A model generated the notes under the pieces. It did not search any database. It had not been told where the DNA came from and worked only from the letters and a program-made list of their open reading frames with translations. The position numbers were made by a program, and so were the translations under genes. A DNA stretch of 64,000 bases from CAYVFC01 sp964450715 (GTDB lineage Bacteria > Myxococcota_A > Polyangia > Polyangiales > JAFGIB01): positions 17,255-81,254 of the forward strand of contig CAYVFC010000019.1 in assembly GCA_964450715.1 (NCBI GenBank), read 5' to 3'. Every line of letters starts with the position of its first letter. Positions within the stretch are counted from its first letter, which is position 1. Below, piece after piece: positions 1 through 7,537 of this stretch.

Positions 1-302
1 CCGTTCTCCACCTCGGCCAGCATGGAGCCGGACTGGTCGAACATGATGTACATGTCGAGCGGCACGGTCTGGCCGGCCGCGATATCGTCGACGCAGTCCT
101 CTCCCTCGTTCAGGCCGCCTATCGACCCGCCGCTGCCGCTCTCTCCGCTACCGTCCTCGCCGGCGGCCGCCGAGCCGCCGCTTCCGGCTGACTGCTGCCC
201 GTCATCCCCCGAGGAGGAGTCGTCGTCATCGCCCGAGCAGGCGCTGAAACAGAGGGCACAACCGGAGAGAACGCCTACCACAAGCCATCTGTATCGGTTC
301 AT
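1..302 (-). CDS. Lipoprotein with von Willebrand A domain (3' end beyond window)
   Basis: Reading from 302 leftwards gives a signal peptide with a lipobox-like CFSAC (Cys 22), an acidic and Gly/Ser-rich spacer to about residue 60, and then the start of a vWA domain with the metal-binding motif DQSGSM at residues 89-94. The frame stays open to the window edge, so only 100 codons are visible. The ATG at 302 is preceded by AGAAGGGA at a normal distance. The family is predicted to be secreted and anchored to the outer membrane, where vWA domains bind ligands through a Mg2+ ion held by the DxSxS motif. A second lipoprotein starts divergently at 594, leaving a 291-base shared promoter region. The call of lipoprotein plus vWA is well supported; the ligand is unknown. 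Confidence 0.8.
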   Translation of the reverse strand, partial: MNRYRWLVVGVLSGCALCFSACSGDDDDSSSGDDGQQSAGSGGSAAAGEDGSGESGSGGSIGGLNEGEDCVDDIAAGQTVPLDMYIMFDQSGSMLAEVEN

Positions 303-593
303 CAGCGTCCCTTCTTTCTGGACAGTCGTGAAAGCAAAATCCGTTATTTCAGAAACCGGGGCGAGCGAGGATATGGAACCGCCTCCGGGAAGGAAAACCT
401 GCTGAAAGGTATACGATCGGTTACCGATGTAAGATGCACCGCGCCCCTTCCAGGATGAAATTAAATTCGACCTGGCCGGTGGGCGAAACCACAAGGTACC
501 AAGAGAGCTTGCCGCGCTCGATGACCCTGCCCGTCGCGCGCCGGGCTCGGCCCGGGTTGTCACGCCAGCGGCCTTTTCATAGAGTGATCGACC

Positions 594-1304
594 ATGACCC
601 GAATTCCCCGGTTCTCGTTCATCCACAAACTCGCGATTTTCGCCCTGCTCGCAACCATGATCGCGCCCGGCTGCTCGGACGAGGACCAGGGCGGACGCGA
701 CCAGCCGGACGGCGGGAGCGAGGCGGCCGCGGCGACCGGGGGCGACCCCGGCGGGACGGGGGGCTCCGCCGGAACGGGCGGAACGCCGCTCGCGGGCGAC
801 GGAGCCTCGGGCGGAAGTGGCGGCGCCTCCGGCGACAGCGGCGGCAGCGGCACCGCAGGCGAGGGAGGCTCGAGCTCGGGCGACGGCGGATCCGGGCCGG
901 AAGGCGGTACGACCGGCGACGACGCCGGCATGGACTCCGGCGCTGCGGGCGATGGCGGCTCCACGGTCCCGGGCGACCCGCCGCCGCTGGCCGACGGTGG
1001 GCTCTCGCCCTACCAGGTCGAGTGCCGGGGCGACTCCTGGGAGTGCGGTCACCAGGACCTCAGGTGCGTGGAGATCCGCATGGAGAACTCCTCGCCGGGC
1101 TATGCCTGCTCCAACCAGTGCGAGACCGCCGGCGACTGCACACCCTCGCCCCCCGGCGTTCCCGAGTCGGACTGCATCCCGTTCAGGCGGGCGCAACGTT
1201 GCCTGCTGGCGTGCCAGGTCGGCCAGACCTTTTATGACTGCCCCGACGGCATGACCTGCTTCACCTACCCGGACACGGACTTCGGCTACTGCCTGTGGAT
1301 GTGA
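594..1304 (+). CDS. Gly-rich, Cys-rich secreted lipoprotein
   Basis: The 236-residue product starts with a basic n-region, a hydrophobic stretch and the lipobox IAPGC, so it should be exported and lipidated. Residues about 35-135 are a low-complexity spacer of Gly, Ser, Asp and Ala. The last about 95 residues are a compact domain with about ten Cys, which points to disulfides outside the cytoplasm. I do not recognise this domain. The gene is divergent from the vWA lipoprotein at the left edge. Several Arg/Pro-rich frames overlap it on both strands but are antisense or frame shadows of the Gly-rich segment. Confidence 0.75.
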   Translation: MTRIPRFSFIHKLAIFALLATMIAPGCSDEDQGGRDQPDGGSEAAAATGGDPGGTGGSAGTGGTPLAGDGASGGSGGASGDSGGSGTAGEGGSSSGDGGSGPEGGTTGDDAGMDSGAAGDGGSTVPGDPPPLADGGLSPYQVECRGDSWECGHQDLRCVEIRMENSSPGYACSNQCETAGDCTPSPPGVPESDCIPFRRAQRCLLACQVGQTFYDCPDGMTCFTYPDTDFGYCLWM

Positions 1305-1311
1305 TGGACGC

Positions 1312-1770
1312 TTATCTCAGGGCCGCGCGCAGGTCGTCGTGCTCGAAGGCGGACGCCATGCGGTCGCGCTCGCCTTTTGCTATCCGCAGCCGCTCCGCCC
1401 GCTGACGCCAGCGCGAGACCGCCCGTCCGACCGCGGAGGCGATCTCTACTGCCTGGGCATTACCGAGCCCGAAGTAGCCGGCGACAGACATCGCCAGCTC
1501 GAGCGAGGCAGTGGTGTCATCGAGATCGATCGCCGTGGTCAGCACCCTCGGCTTGATGTCGGTCGGTACGGGATTGAGGTCGTAGGCCGGCGCCAGCCGC
1601 CAGCCGTCGGGCCCCGCGTACCGGAAGCCGTGATTGCGCGAATGGTCGTCGGTATTCGAGACCAGGATATTGAACACGATCCGCCGCCAGAGCGCGCGCA
1701 TATCCTCCGCCGGTGCGGCCCCGTGCTGCCTCAGGGCATCGACCAGCTCCAGGTAGCTGGTCGTCTCGAG
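1312..1770 (-). pseudogene. Remnant of a HipA-family toxin kinase (C-terminal part)
   Basis: The readable part matches the C-terminal kinase lobe of HipA: catalytic-loop motif NTDDHSRNHG, then the GWRLAPAYDLNPVP stretch that carries the metal-binding Asp. HipA proteins phosphorylate an aminoacyl-tRNA synthetase and are normally about 400 residues with a HipB antitoxin. Here only about 150 residues remain. An ATG exists at 1701, but homologous-looking residues (SYLELVDALRQHG) continue upstream of it to about 1768, where an in-frame TAG (1771-1773) and a second TAG end the frame. No HipB is present. At the same point a ParE remnant begins on the other strand, so I read this as a fragment left by recombination. 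A short expressed protein from 1701 cannot be excluded. Confidence 0.75.
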
Positions 1771-1867
1771 CTATGTGGTCGCCTATCGCGTCAAGGCCGG
1801 AGCGGTTCAGGTGCTCCGGGTTCTGCACGCGGCGCGCAGGTGGCCGAAAAGGCTGGGCCGGAAGTAG
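1763..1867 (+). pseudogene. Remnant of a ParE/RelE-type toxin (C-terminal part)
   Basis: The plus-strand frame ending at TAG 1865-1867 reads VVAYRVKAGAVQVLRVLHAA followed by RRWP. This is the hallmark C-terminal strand-loop of ParE/RelE superfamily toxins (YRV..D.V.VLRVLH.AR..P). An in-frame TAG at 1754-1756 sits just before LVV, so roughly the first two thirds of a 95-100 residue toxin is missing, as is any antitoxin. The fragment starts where the HipA fragment on the opposite strand stops. It is too short for an ordinary gene call, but the match to the family pattern is clear. Confidence 0.7.
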
Positions 1868-1884
1868 CCCGAATAATCCGACGC

Positions 1885-1981
1885 GCTCACATCGAGCGCC
1901 AGCGCAGGCGGCGGCCGGTCGCAAGGGCCGGTCGCGCCCGCCGGGATGAAGGCTCACATCGAGCGCCAGCGCAGGCGGCGG
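1885..1981. repeat. 30-bp direct repeat spanning the 3' end of the radical SAM gene
   Basis: Bases 1885-1914 and 1952-1981 are identical (30 bp, period 67). The second copy contains the stop codon and last codons of the radical SAM gene on the minus strand, so the first copy is a duplicated gene end lying outside the gene. It is next to the two toxin remnants and fits a duplication made during the same rearrangement. Confidence 0.75.
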
Positions 1982-3384
1982 TAGAAGAGCCGCACCAGGC
2001 GGGGCAACACGCGCCTGTCCGGGAAGTCGCGGACCAGCCACCAGAGACGGACCGGGTCGAGGAAGAAGCGGAGCAGGGCCTGCTGTCGCAGCCGGTTGAC
2101 CTGCTGGTCGGGCACCTCCGACAGGTTGACGAAATCGCGGGTCTGGTAATGCAGGGAGAAGTCGTCTACCGGGGCGCGCCCCATCTCGCGCGCCATCTCG
2201 CCCAGACGGGTGCCCTCGAAGGGCATGGCCGTGAACAGGTTGAAGGTGTGCAGCTTCGAGCGCATCAGGAAGTCCACGGTCATCTGCATGTCCTGCAAGG
2301 TCTCGGTGGGAAAGGCGATCATGAAGAAGCCGTGGGGGTGAATGCCCAGGCGGTGGGCTGTCTCGATATTGCGGGCGATGGCGTCGAGCCGGATGTTCTT
2401 GCCGATGAGCTTCTGGATTCGGGGCGAGCCGGTCTCCACGGCGAAGGAGATGAAGACGGTACCGGCCCTGCGGAGCCAGGTGAGCTGCTCCTCGTCCAGC
2501 AGGTCGCCCCGCATGCCGTTGGGAAAGGCCAGGCTCACGCGCAGGCCGCTCTCGATGACCAGCTCGCAGAAGGCGAGCAGGCGGTCGCGGTCGAGGTTGA
2601 AGATGTCGTCGTAGATCTCGAACTCGCGGACGCCGTACCGATCGTGCAGGTGCCGGATCTCGTCGAACAGGCTGCGGGCGGAGCGGGCGCGGAACTTCTT
2701 GCCGAACAGGTTGTGGCAGTAGACGCAGTGATAGGGGCAGCCGCGGGAGGAGAACAGCCCCGCGTACAGGCCCGAGCCGCAGTGGCTGAAGCGCTCGAAG
2801 TCGCGATAGGCCTCGAGCGGGATCAGGTCGTAGGCGGGCATGGGCAGCCGGTCGAGGTCCTCGATGAGCTCGGCCCGGCCGGTGTCGACGATGCGGCCAT
2901 CGCGCTCGAAAACCAAGCCCTTCACCTCCGAGGGATCGCCGCCGCCGCACAGGCACTCGACCAGCCGGCCGGCGGCGATCTCGCCCTCGCCCTGCACCAG
3001 GTAGTCGACCCCCGGTATGGCGATGGCTTTTTCGGGGTAGGCCGTGGCGTGCGGGCCTCCCAGCAGGACCGGGACCCGGGGATCGACGGCCTTGGCGGCG
3101 GCGGCGATCCAGGGGACGGCGTCGGACTCGAAGGTGAGCGCGCTGATGCCGACCACCGAGGGCGAGAACTCGCGCAGGAAGCTCTCCAGCCCCGGGCGAT
3201 CGAGATCCCGCAGCCGGATGTCGATGATGCGGACCTCGGCGCCCAGCTCGCGGCGCAGGAAGGCCGCAACCGACAGGATGCCGATGGGCTGGCTGAGCTG
3301 GCGCCATTCCGGATCGTTGGCGCGGCTCTTGACGAGCGCCACGCGGGGGCGACCGGCCGGCCGTCGCTCGGTCTCGCCTGTCAC
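1954..3384 (-). CDS. B12-binding-type radical SAM protein
   Basis: The 476-residue protein begins with an N-terminal Rossmann-like cobalamin-binding-type domain (GGPHATAYPEKA near residue 109) and continues with a radical SAM barrel. The [4Fe-4S] motif CPYHCVYC is at residues 216-223. Enzymes of this architecture cleave S-adenosylmethionine and often methylate or rearrange unactivated carbon atoms; substrates vary widely and cannot be read from this sequence. The classical cobalamin DxHxxG is not obvious, so B12 dependence is uncertain. The start is a GTG at 3384, preceded by GGAG at about 8 bases. It is divergent from the glycosyltransferase at 3633, so a role in modifying a surface glycan or lipid is possible but only inferred from context. 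Confidence 0.85.
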   Translation of the reverse strand: MTGETERRPAGRPRVALVKSRANDPEWRQLSQPIGILSVAAFLRRELGAEVRIIDIRLRDLDRPGLESFLREFSPSVVGISALTFESDAVPWIAAAAKAVDPRVPVLLGGPHATAYPEKAIAIPGVDYLVQGEGEIAAGRLVECLCGGGDPSEVKGLVFERDGRIVDTGRAELIEDLDRLPMPAYDLIPLEAYRDFERFSHCGSGLYAGLFSSRGCPYHCVYCHNLFGKKFRARSARSLFDEIRHLHDRYGVREFEIYDDIFNLDRDRLLAFCELVIESGLRVSLAFPNGMRGDLLDEEQLTWLRRAGTVFISFAVETGSPRIQKLIGKNIRLDAIARNIETAHRLGIHPHGFFMIAFPTETLQDMQMTVDFLMRSKLHTFNLFTAMPFEGTRLGEMAREMGRAPVDDFSLHYQTRDFVNLSEVPDQQVNRLRQQALLRFFLDPVRLWWLVRDFPDRRVLPRLVRLFYRRLRWRSM

Positions 3385-3632
3385 GCTCGCTCTCCGGTCA
3401 CCGCGCGCCGCCGGGCATGCTGTCTCTCATCCGTTTCACAAGCTGGTTTACCGAAACGGAGGGCGAAAAGGTACAGAAGACAGAAAAAAATCCGGCGCGA
3501 AAGCCGGCGGCGCCCATCCCGTCCTTGCCGGGATGCACGCGACCTGCCCGTCGCATCACCGCCCCGTGCCCATCGCGCGAACCGGGCGAATCTCGTATAA
3601 CGTGGCCCGTGCCACCGACCCGCCCGTTCGAG

Positions 3633-4625
3633 ATGAAGCTCTCCGTCATCGTTCCCACCTACAACTCGGCGGCGACGCTGCCGAGGTTGCTGGAGTCGCT
3701 CGATGGGCAGACCCTGACCGAACGAGAGGTGATCGTCGTCGATGACGCGTCCACCGACGAGACGGCGCGGATAGCGGCGCGACACCGCGTCGTTTACGAG
3801 CGCCTGGAAGCCAACCAGGGCCCGGCGGCCTCGCGCAACCGCGGCGCGGCGCTGGCCAGGGGCGAGTGGCTCGTGTTCACCGACGCCGACACGGTATTCT
3901 CTCCCGATACGTTGCAAGCCATCCACCGGGTGATCGAGGGCTCGGACGCCGCCGCCCTCTTCGGCACCTACTCGGGGGAACCGGCCAACCCGGGGTTCTT
4001 ACCGCGATACAAGGCGCTCTGGGAGTACTACACCATCGACATGACCTTCTTTCGCGCCGGCCAGCGCGACCTGTACCCCTCTACGACCTGGGTGCCCCGT
4101 CCGGGCGCGGTGAGCCGGGCCGCGTTCGAGGCGGTGGGGGGCTTCGACACCCGTTTTCGTGGAGCCGACCTCGAGGACTTGGAACTCGGCTATCGCCTGC
4201 ACGAAGCCGGGTATCGCATATACTTCGCGCCGGGCATACGGATCAAGCACATGTATCCCGAGACGCTCTGCAGGGGGCTCGGGATCGTGGCGCGCCGCGG
4301 TGCGCTGTGGATGCGCATGGCCGCCAGGCGCCGGAAGATGGACCCGGCCGGGGACGGAAGCCCGCGGGTGGCCCTGGCCCATGCCTGCGGGTTCGCGGTC
4401 TTCTGGCTGGCCGTGGCCAGCCCCTTGTGGCCGCCCCTGGCCTTGGCGGCGCTCGCCGGGTTTCTCTGCCACGCCTTTCTGCACAGGGATTTCCTCGCCC
4501 TCGCGCTACGGCAGGAGGGCCCCGGGTTCATGGCCCGCTCCCTGGCCGCCTGCTGGCTGTATTCGCTGGCAGGCGAGTTCGGCGCCGTCTACGGTCTGCT
4601 CACGACCTTCTCCCGCAGGGCGTGA
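3633..4625 (+). CDS. Family 2 glycosyltransferase with membrane-associated C-terminus
   Basis: The 330-residue product opens with the classic GT2 start MKLSVIVPTYNSAATL, has VVDDAS, a DxD motif (FTDADTVF) for metal and nucleotide-sugar binding, and an ED motif in LEDLELGYRL. Two or three hydrophobic segments follow from about residue 245, so it probably works at the inner face of the cytoplasmic membrane. I chose the ATG at 3633 because the GT2 fold starts there; an upstream extension to 3417 in the same frame has no homologous-looking sequence. Its stop overlaps the next start (TGATG), so the two genes are translationally coupled and likely act in one glycan pathway. Confidence 0.88.
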   Translation: MKLSVIVPTYNSAATLPRLLESLDGQTLTEREVIVVDDASTDETARIAARHRVVYERLEANQGPAASRNRGAALARGEWLVFTDADTVFSPDTLQAIHRVIEGSDAAALFGTYSGEPANPGFLPRYKALWEYYTIDMTFFRAGQRDLYPSTTWVPRPGAVSRAAFEAVGGFDTRFRGADLEDLELGYRLHEAGYRIYFAPGIRIKHMYPETLCRGLGIVARRGALWMRMAARRRKMDPAGDGSPRVALAHACGFAVFWLAVASPLWPPLALAALAGFLCHAFLHRDFLALALRQEGPGFMARSLAACWLYSLAGEFGAVYGLLTTFSRRA

Positions 4626-6172
4626 TGCCTCGGGGCGCGAACAGGGAGATGCTGCACGGCGGCGAGAGACCCGAGAGCCTGCGGGCGATGATCGTACCGG
4701 TGGCGGCGGCCGTGCTGCTGGCCGCCCCGGCGCTGCTTGTCCGCTACCTGCCCATGACCGATCTGCCCCAGCACCTGGCGGTCGCGTCCATCCTCAGGAA
4801 CATCGACGACCCGCTCTTCGGCTTCTCGAGCTACTACGAGGTCGCGCTTCACAAGTCCCTGTACCTGCTGCCCTACCTGGTGGTGGTGGCGCTGTCGTAC
4901 CTCGTGCCCCTCGAGATCGCGATGCGCTGGCTGGTCTTCGCCATGCTGCTGCTCTACCCGCTCGGTATGCTGGCGCTGCTACGCGCCAGTCGGAGACCGG
5001 CGCTGCTCATGCTTCTGGCGCTGCCGCTCGTCTACAACGCCACCGTTTTCTGGGGGTTTATCCATTTCAATTTCGGCGTGGGCCTGTCGTTTTTCGCCAT
5101 CGCCCTGTATTCGCGGGCCGAGCGCACTCCCGGGTCGGACCTGGCGCTCGGCCTGCTCTGTGCGGCCATCGCGCTCACCCACATGTACGGCCTGCTGGTG
5201 CTCTTCGGCTACGTGACGCTGTCGGTCCTGCTCGGAGAGCGGCAGCGCCTGCTGCGGCGGCTGCTGCCGCTGGCGCCGGGGGCGGCAGGGCTAGCGGTGT
5301 GGATCGGGTTCGCCCTCGAAGCGCGGCAAGTGGACGTAGTCGAGAACCCTGGGCTGGTGCCGCGGCTGACGCGTTTCGAGCAGGCGGTCCTGGGGGGGTA
5401 CAGCGACCCGGGCGAGGGCTACCTGTTGATCGCGTACGCCGTCGTCATCCTCTTGCTGCTGCTCCCGTCCTTGCCGCTGGTCGGCAAGCGCCGGTGGCGT
5501 CTCGAGCGCGGGGACCGGATCCTGCTGGTCTACATCGCGCTCAATCTCCTCCTCTACCTGGTGCTTCCCATGAGCTTGCCCGCGGCCAAGTGCCTTCACC
5601 TGCGGCATGCCGTTCTCGCCCTGATGTTGCTGCCGCTGGTGGTGCCGCCGCTATCGCTGCGCAGGTTTCCCCGCCTGGGCGGCGCGCTGCTGGGCGGCCT
5701 GGCGCTGTTGACGATCGGCAACAGCTGGATCCACCTGCTACTGTTCGACCGCGAGGCCGCGAGCTTCGACGACGTCCTGCTCCACATCGAGCGAAGCCCC
5801 CGCCTGCTTTCGGTATCGCTGGAAAACAACGGAGCGTACACTCGCTCCTTCTCCTACGTGCACTTCGCGGCCTATGTCCAGGCCCGCAAGGGAGGCATCA
5901 TCTCCATGAGCTTCGCCGGGTTCGCCTGGATCGCGCCGGTCCGCGAACGTCCGGAGGCAAAAATCCCGGTCACGCCGGACGCCTTTGAATGGCGGCCGAT
6001 GCTCTACGATTACGAGCGCTTCGGGTACTTCTACGACCTGGTGCTGCTGAGGTCGCCGGTGCCGCTGCGGCTATCTAAAGACGTATTCCCCTACCACCTG
6101 GAATACTGGAACCCGCCCTGGTGGCTCTATCGCAGGGACGCGGATCCGCCCGGGGCCAAGGGCCCCGGATAG
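4625..6172 (+). CDS. Polytopic membrane protein, GT-C-like glycosyltransferase candidate
   Basis: The 515-residue protein has about ten to eleven predicted membrane spans and a soluble C-terminal stretch of about 130 residues. After the first span comes MTDLPQHLA, an Asp-containing first outer loop of the kind used by GT-C lipid-linked sugar transferases, which is why I suggest that class. There is no clear match to a named family, so the assignment is an inference. The ATG at 4625 overlaps the stop of the GT2 gene by one base, which argues that both act in the same cell-surface glycosylation step. Upstream in-frame sequence inside the GT2 gene is a shadow. Confidence 0.7.
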   Translation: MPRGANREMLHGGERPESLRAMIVPVAAAVLLAAPALLVRYLPMTDLPQHLAVASILRNIDDPLFGFSSYYEVALHKSLYLLPYLVVVALSYLVPLEIAMRWLVFAMLLLYPLGMLALLRASRRPALLMLLALPLVYNATVFWGFIHFNFGVGLSFFAIALYSRAERTPGSDLALGLLCAAIALTHMYGLLVLFGYVTLSVLLGERQRLLRRLLPLAPGAAGLAVWIGFALEARQVDVVENPGLVPRLTRFEQAVLGGYSDPGEGYLLIAYAVVILLLLLPSLPLVGKRRWRLERGDRILLVYIALNLLLYLVLPMSLPAAKCLHLRHAVLALMLLPLVVPPLSLRRFPRLGGALLGGLALLTIGNSWIHLLLFDREAASFDDVLLHIERSPRLLSVSLENNGAYTRSFSYVHFAAYVQARKGGIISMSFAGFAWIAPVRERPEAKIPVTPDAFEWRPMLYDYERFGYFYDLVLLRSPVPLRLSKDVFPYHLEYWNPPWWLYRRDADPPGAKGPG

Positions 6173-6379
6173 GCCGCCCCGGCGGGATGCCCGGCCCGCG
6201 AACGAAGCGGGCGCTTGTTTCCCGGTCCGGGGTGTTCTCTCCGGTCCCTGTATCTCGCATCCGCCCGGATGTATCCCGAGGTGTGCGGATCTCGTATACC
6301 CGATCAGAAGACCTTCCGTCGGCGCCGGCAACCTCTCGGGCGAGGGACGAGCGCGAACAGGCGAAAGAACGGGGTTTTC

Positions 6380-6776
6380 ATGCAGAACCGGATCGCGAAC
6401 ATGGTTTTTTTGCTAACTTTTTGCAGTGTCTACGCCTGAGGGTCCGACGACACGGTGCGGTCGGATGCACCCGACGGCTCGGTGAGCGAGCAATCCGGGG
6501 CCGGTGCGGAGGGATCGGCTCCGGGTGAGGATGGCGATGGTGCGGGGGGCGCCGGGGGCGCGACGGCGGGCAACGGCGACGGCGGGGCCGGCGCCACGTC
6601 GGGAACGGGCGGCTCCACCCCCAGCCAGTGGGACCCCGAGACCGAAACCCCCTTTGCCACCGACCCCACCGGTCAGGTGCTGTGCGAGCAGCGCGCCTGT
6701 GCCTGCGACAACGGGGAGGACGACGACGGGGACGGGCTGGTGGACGGCATGGACCCGGAGTGCACCGGTCCATGCC
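6380..6776 (+). pseudogene. Lipoprotein gene with TGA at the lipobox cysteine position
   Basis: An ATG at 6380 starts a signal peptide (MQNRIANMVFLLTFCSVYA). The next codon, 6437-6439, is TGA. Without interruption the same frame continues GSDDTV, a Gly/Ala-rich spacer, and a Cys-rich segment with DNGEDDDGDGLVDGMDPEC, a calcium-repeat-like motif common in myxobacterial surface proteins. A Cys codon (TGC or TGT) in place of TGA would give a textbook lipobox VYAC followed by GSDD. Homologous-looking sequence stops near 6776 and a barrel-protein fragment in another frame begins. So the gene carries a nonsense codon at the key residue and has lost its 3' end. A base-calling error at 6439 is the main alternative for the TGA. 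Confidence 0.65.
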
Positions 6777-6807
6777 TGCTGGTTCGCGCCGACCCGCCGT
6801 TTCCGGC

Positions 6808-7509
6808 GTGCTGGGCGTGGCGCTGCTCGCTCCGTTCTTCTCGCTGCCGTCTGTCCACGCGCAACCATCGGCGGGCGGTAGTAGACCGATCCCCGACAGA
6901 TCCGAACGGAGCGAGCCGCACGCGCGCGAACCGGACGGAAGCGATGCGCACGCCGCCGCCGGCGAGTCGCCCTGGACGGTCGAGGCCGGCGCCGCCGTGC
7001 TCGGCGGGTACGATAGCAACCCCACGCTCTCGCCCGAGCCCGAGCAGCGTCCGGTAACCCCGCCGGTCTTCGTCCCGGCGGCCGAGACTGAAGAGCAGCC
7101 GGCGGGAAGCGGCGTGCTCGGCGGTGAGCTGGATGCATCCGTTTACTCGAACCGCGCCTGGTGGGTCGGAGCCGGTCTCGATCTCGACGGTTTCGCCTAC
7201 GACTTCGACGACACGAGCATGCAGGCGGCCCTGCGAGCCGAGGGGGGATACGCCGGTGAATCCACCGCCTCGCTGCTGGCGTTGCGGGGCGGCCGCTACC
7301 AACGCCGCCGTCGTACGCGGACAAGTGGCGACGATGACGGGTGCTATGAACCCGTTGCCCGGGGGTTGGCCGGACGGCGGGCGGCGGTCCCGGACATCCG
7401 TCTGCCCGGCAAGCCACCGCAAGGGGTAGGGCGGCGAATTCCCCCCGTACCCGTGCACGGCCGCACTGCTAATCGGCACATGTCTTTACCGCGCGGCCGA
7501 TCCGGGTGA
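6808..7509 (+). pseudogene. Truncated outer-membrane beta-barrel-type protein
   Basis: A hydrophobic signal-like segment ending in PSVHAQ is followed by SPWTVEAGAAVLGGYDSNP and alternating strands such as WWVGAGLDLDGFAYDFDD and AEGGYAGES, which look like the first hairpins of an outer-membrane barrel with 'GYDSNP' at its start. From about 7305 the translation becomes Arg-rich and loses this pattern, so most of the barrel is missing. The only start is a GTG at 6808 without a convincing ribosome site. The gene appears fused by deletion to the broken lipoprotein upstream. It ends 28 bases before the helicase start. A short expressed protein is possible but unlikely to fold. Confidence 0.5.
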
Positions 7510-7537
7510 TAACCCGGACCGGGAGCACGACGCGTTC

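Noticed and set aside
434..1237. Arg-rich 267-residue frame overlapping the first lipoprotein
   Set aside because: It is a shifted frame of the Gly-rich segment, with no start signal and composition dominated by Arg/Gly, typical of GC-rich shadow frames.
1339..3600. 753-residue plus-strand frame
   Set aside because: Antisense to the radical SAM gene, which has full motifs. The antisense frame lacks any family pattern.
6437..6439. Selenocysteine at the lipobox
   Set aside because: No SECIS-like element was evident and lipidation needs cysteine; the gene is also truncated. A mutation or error is simpler.
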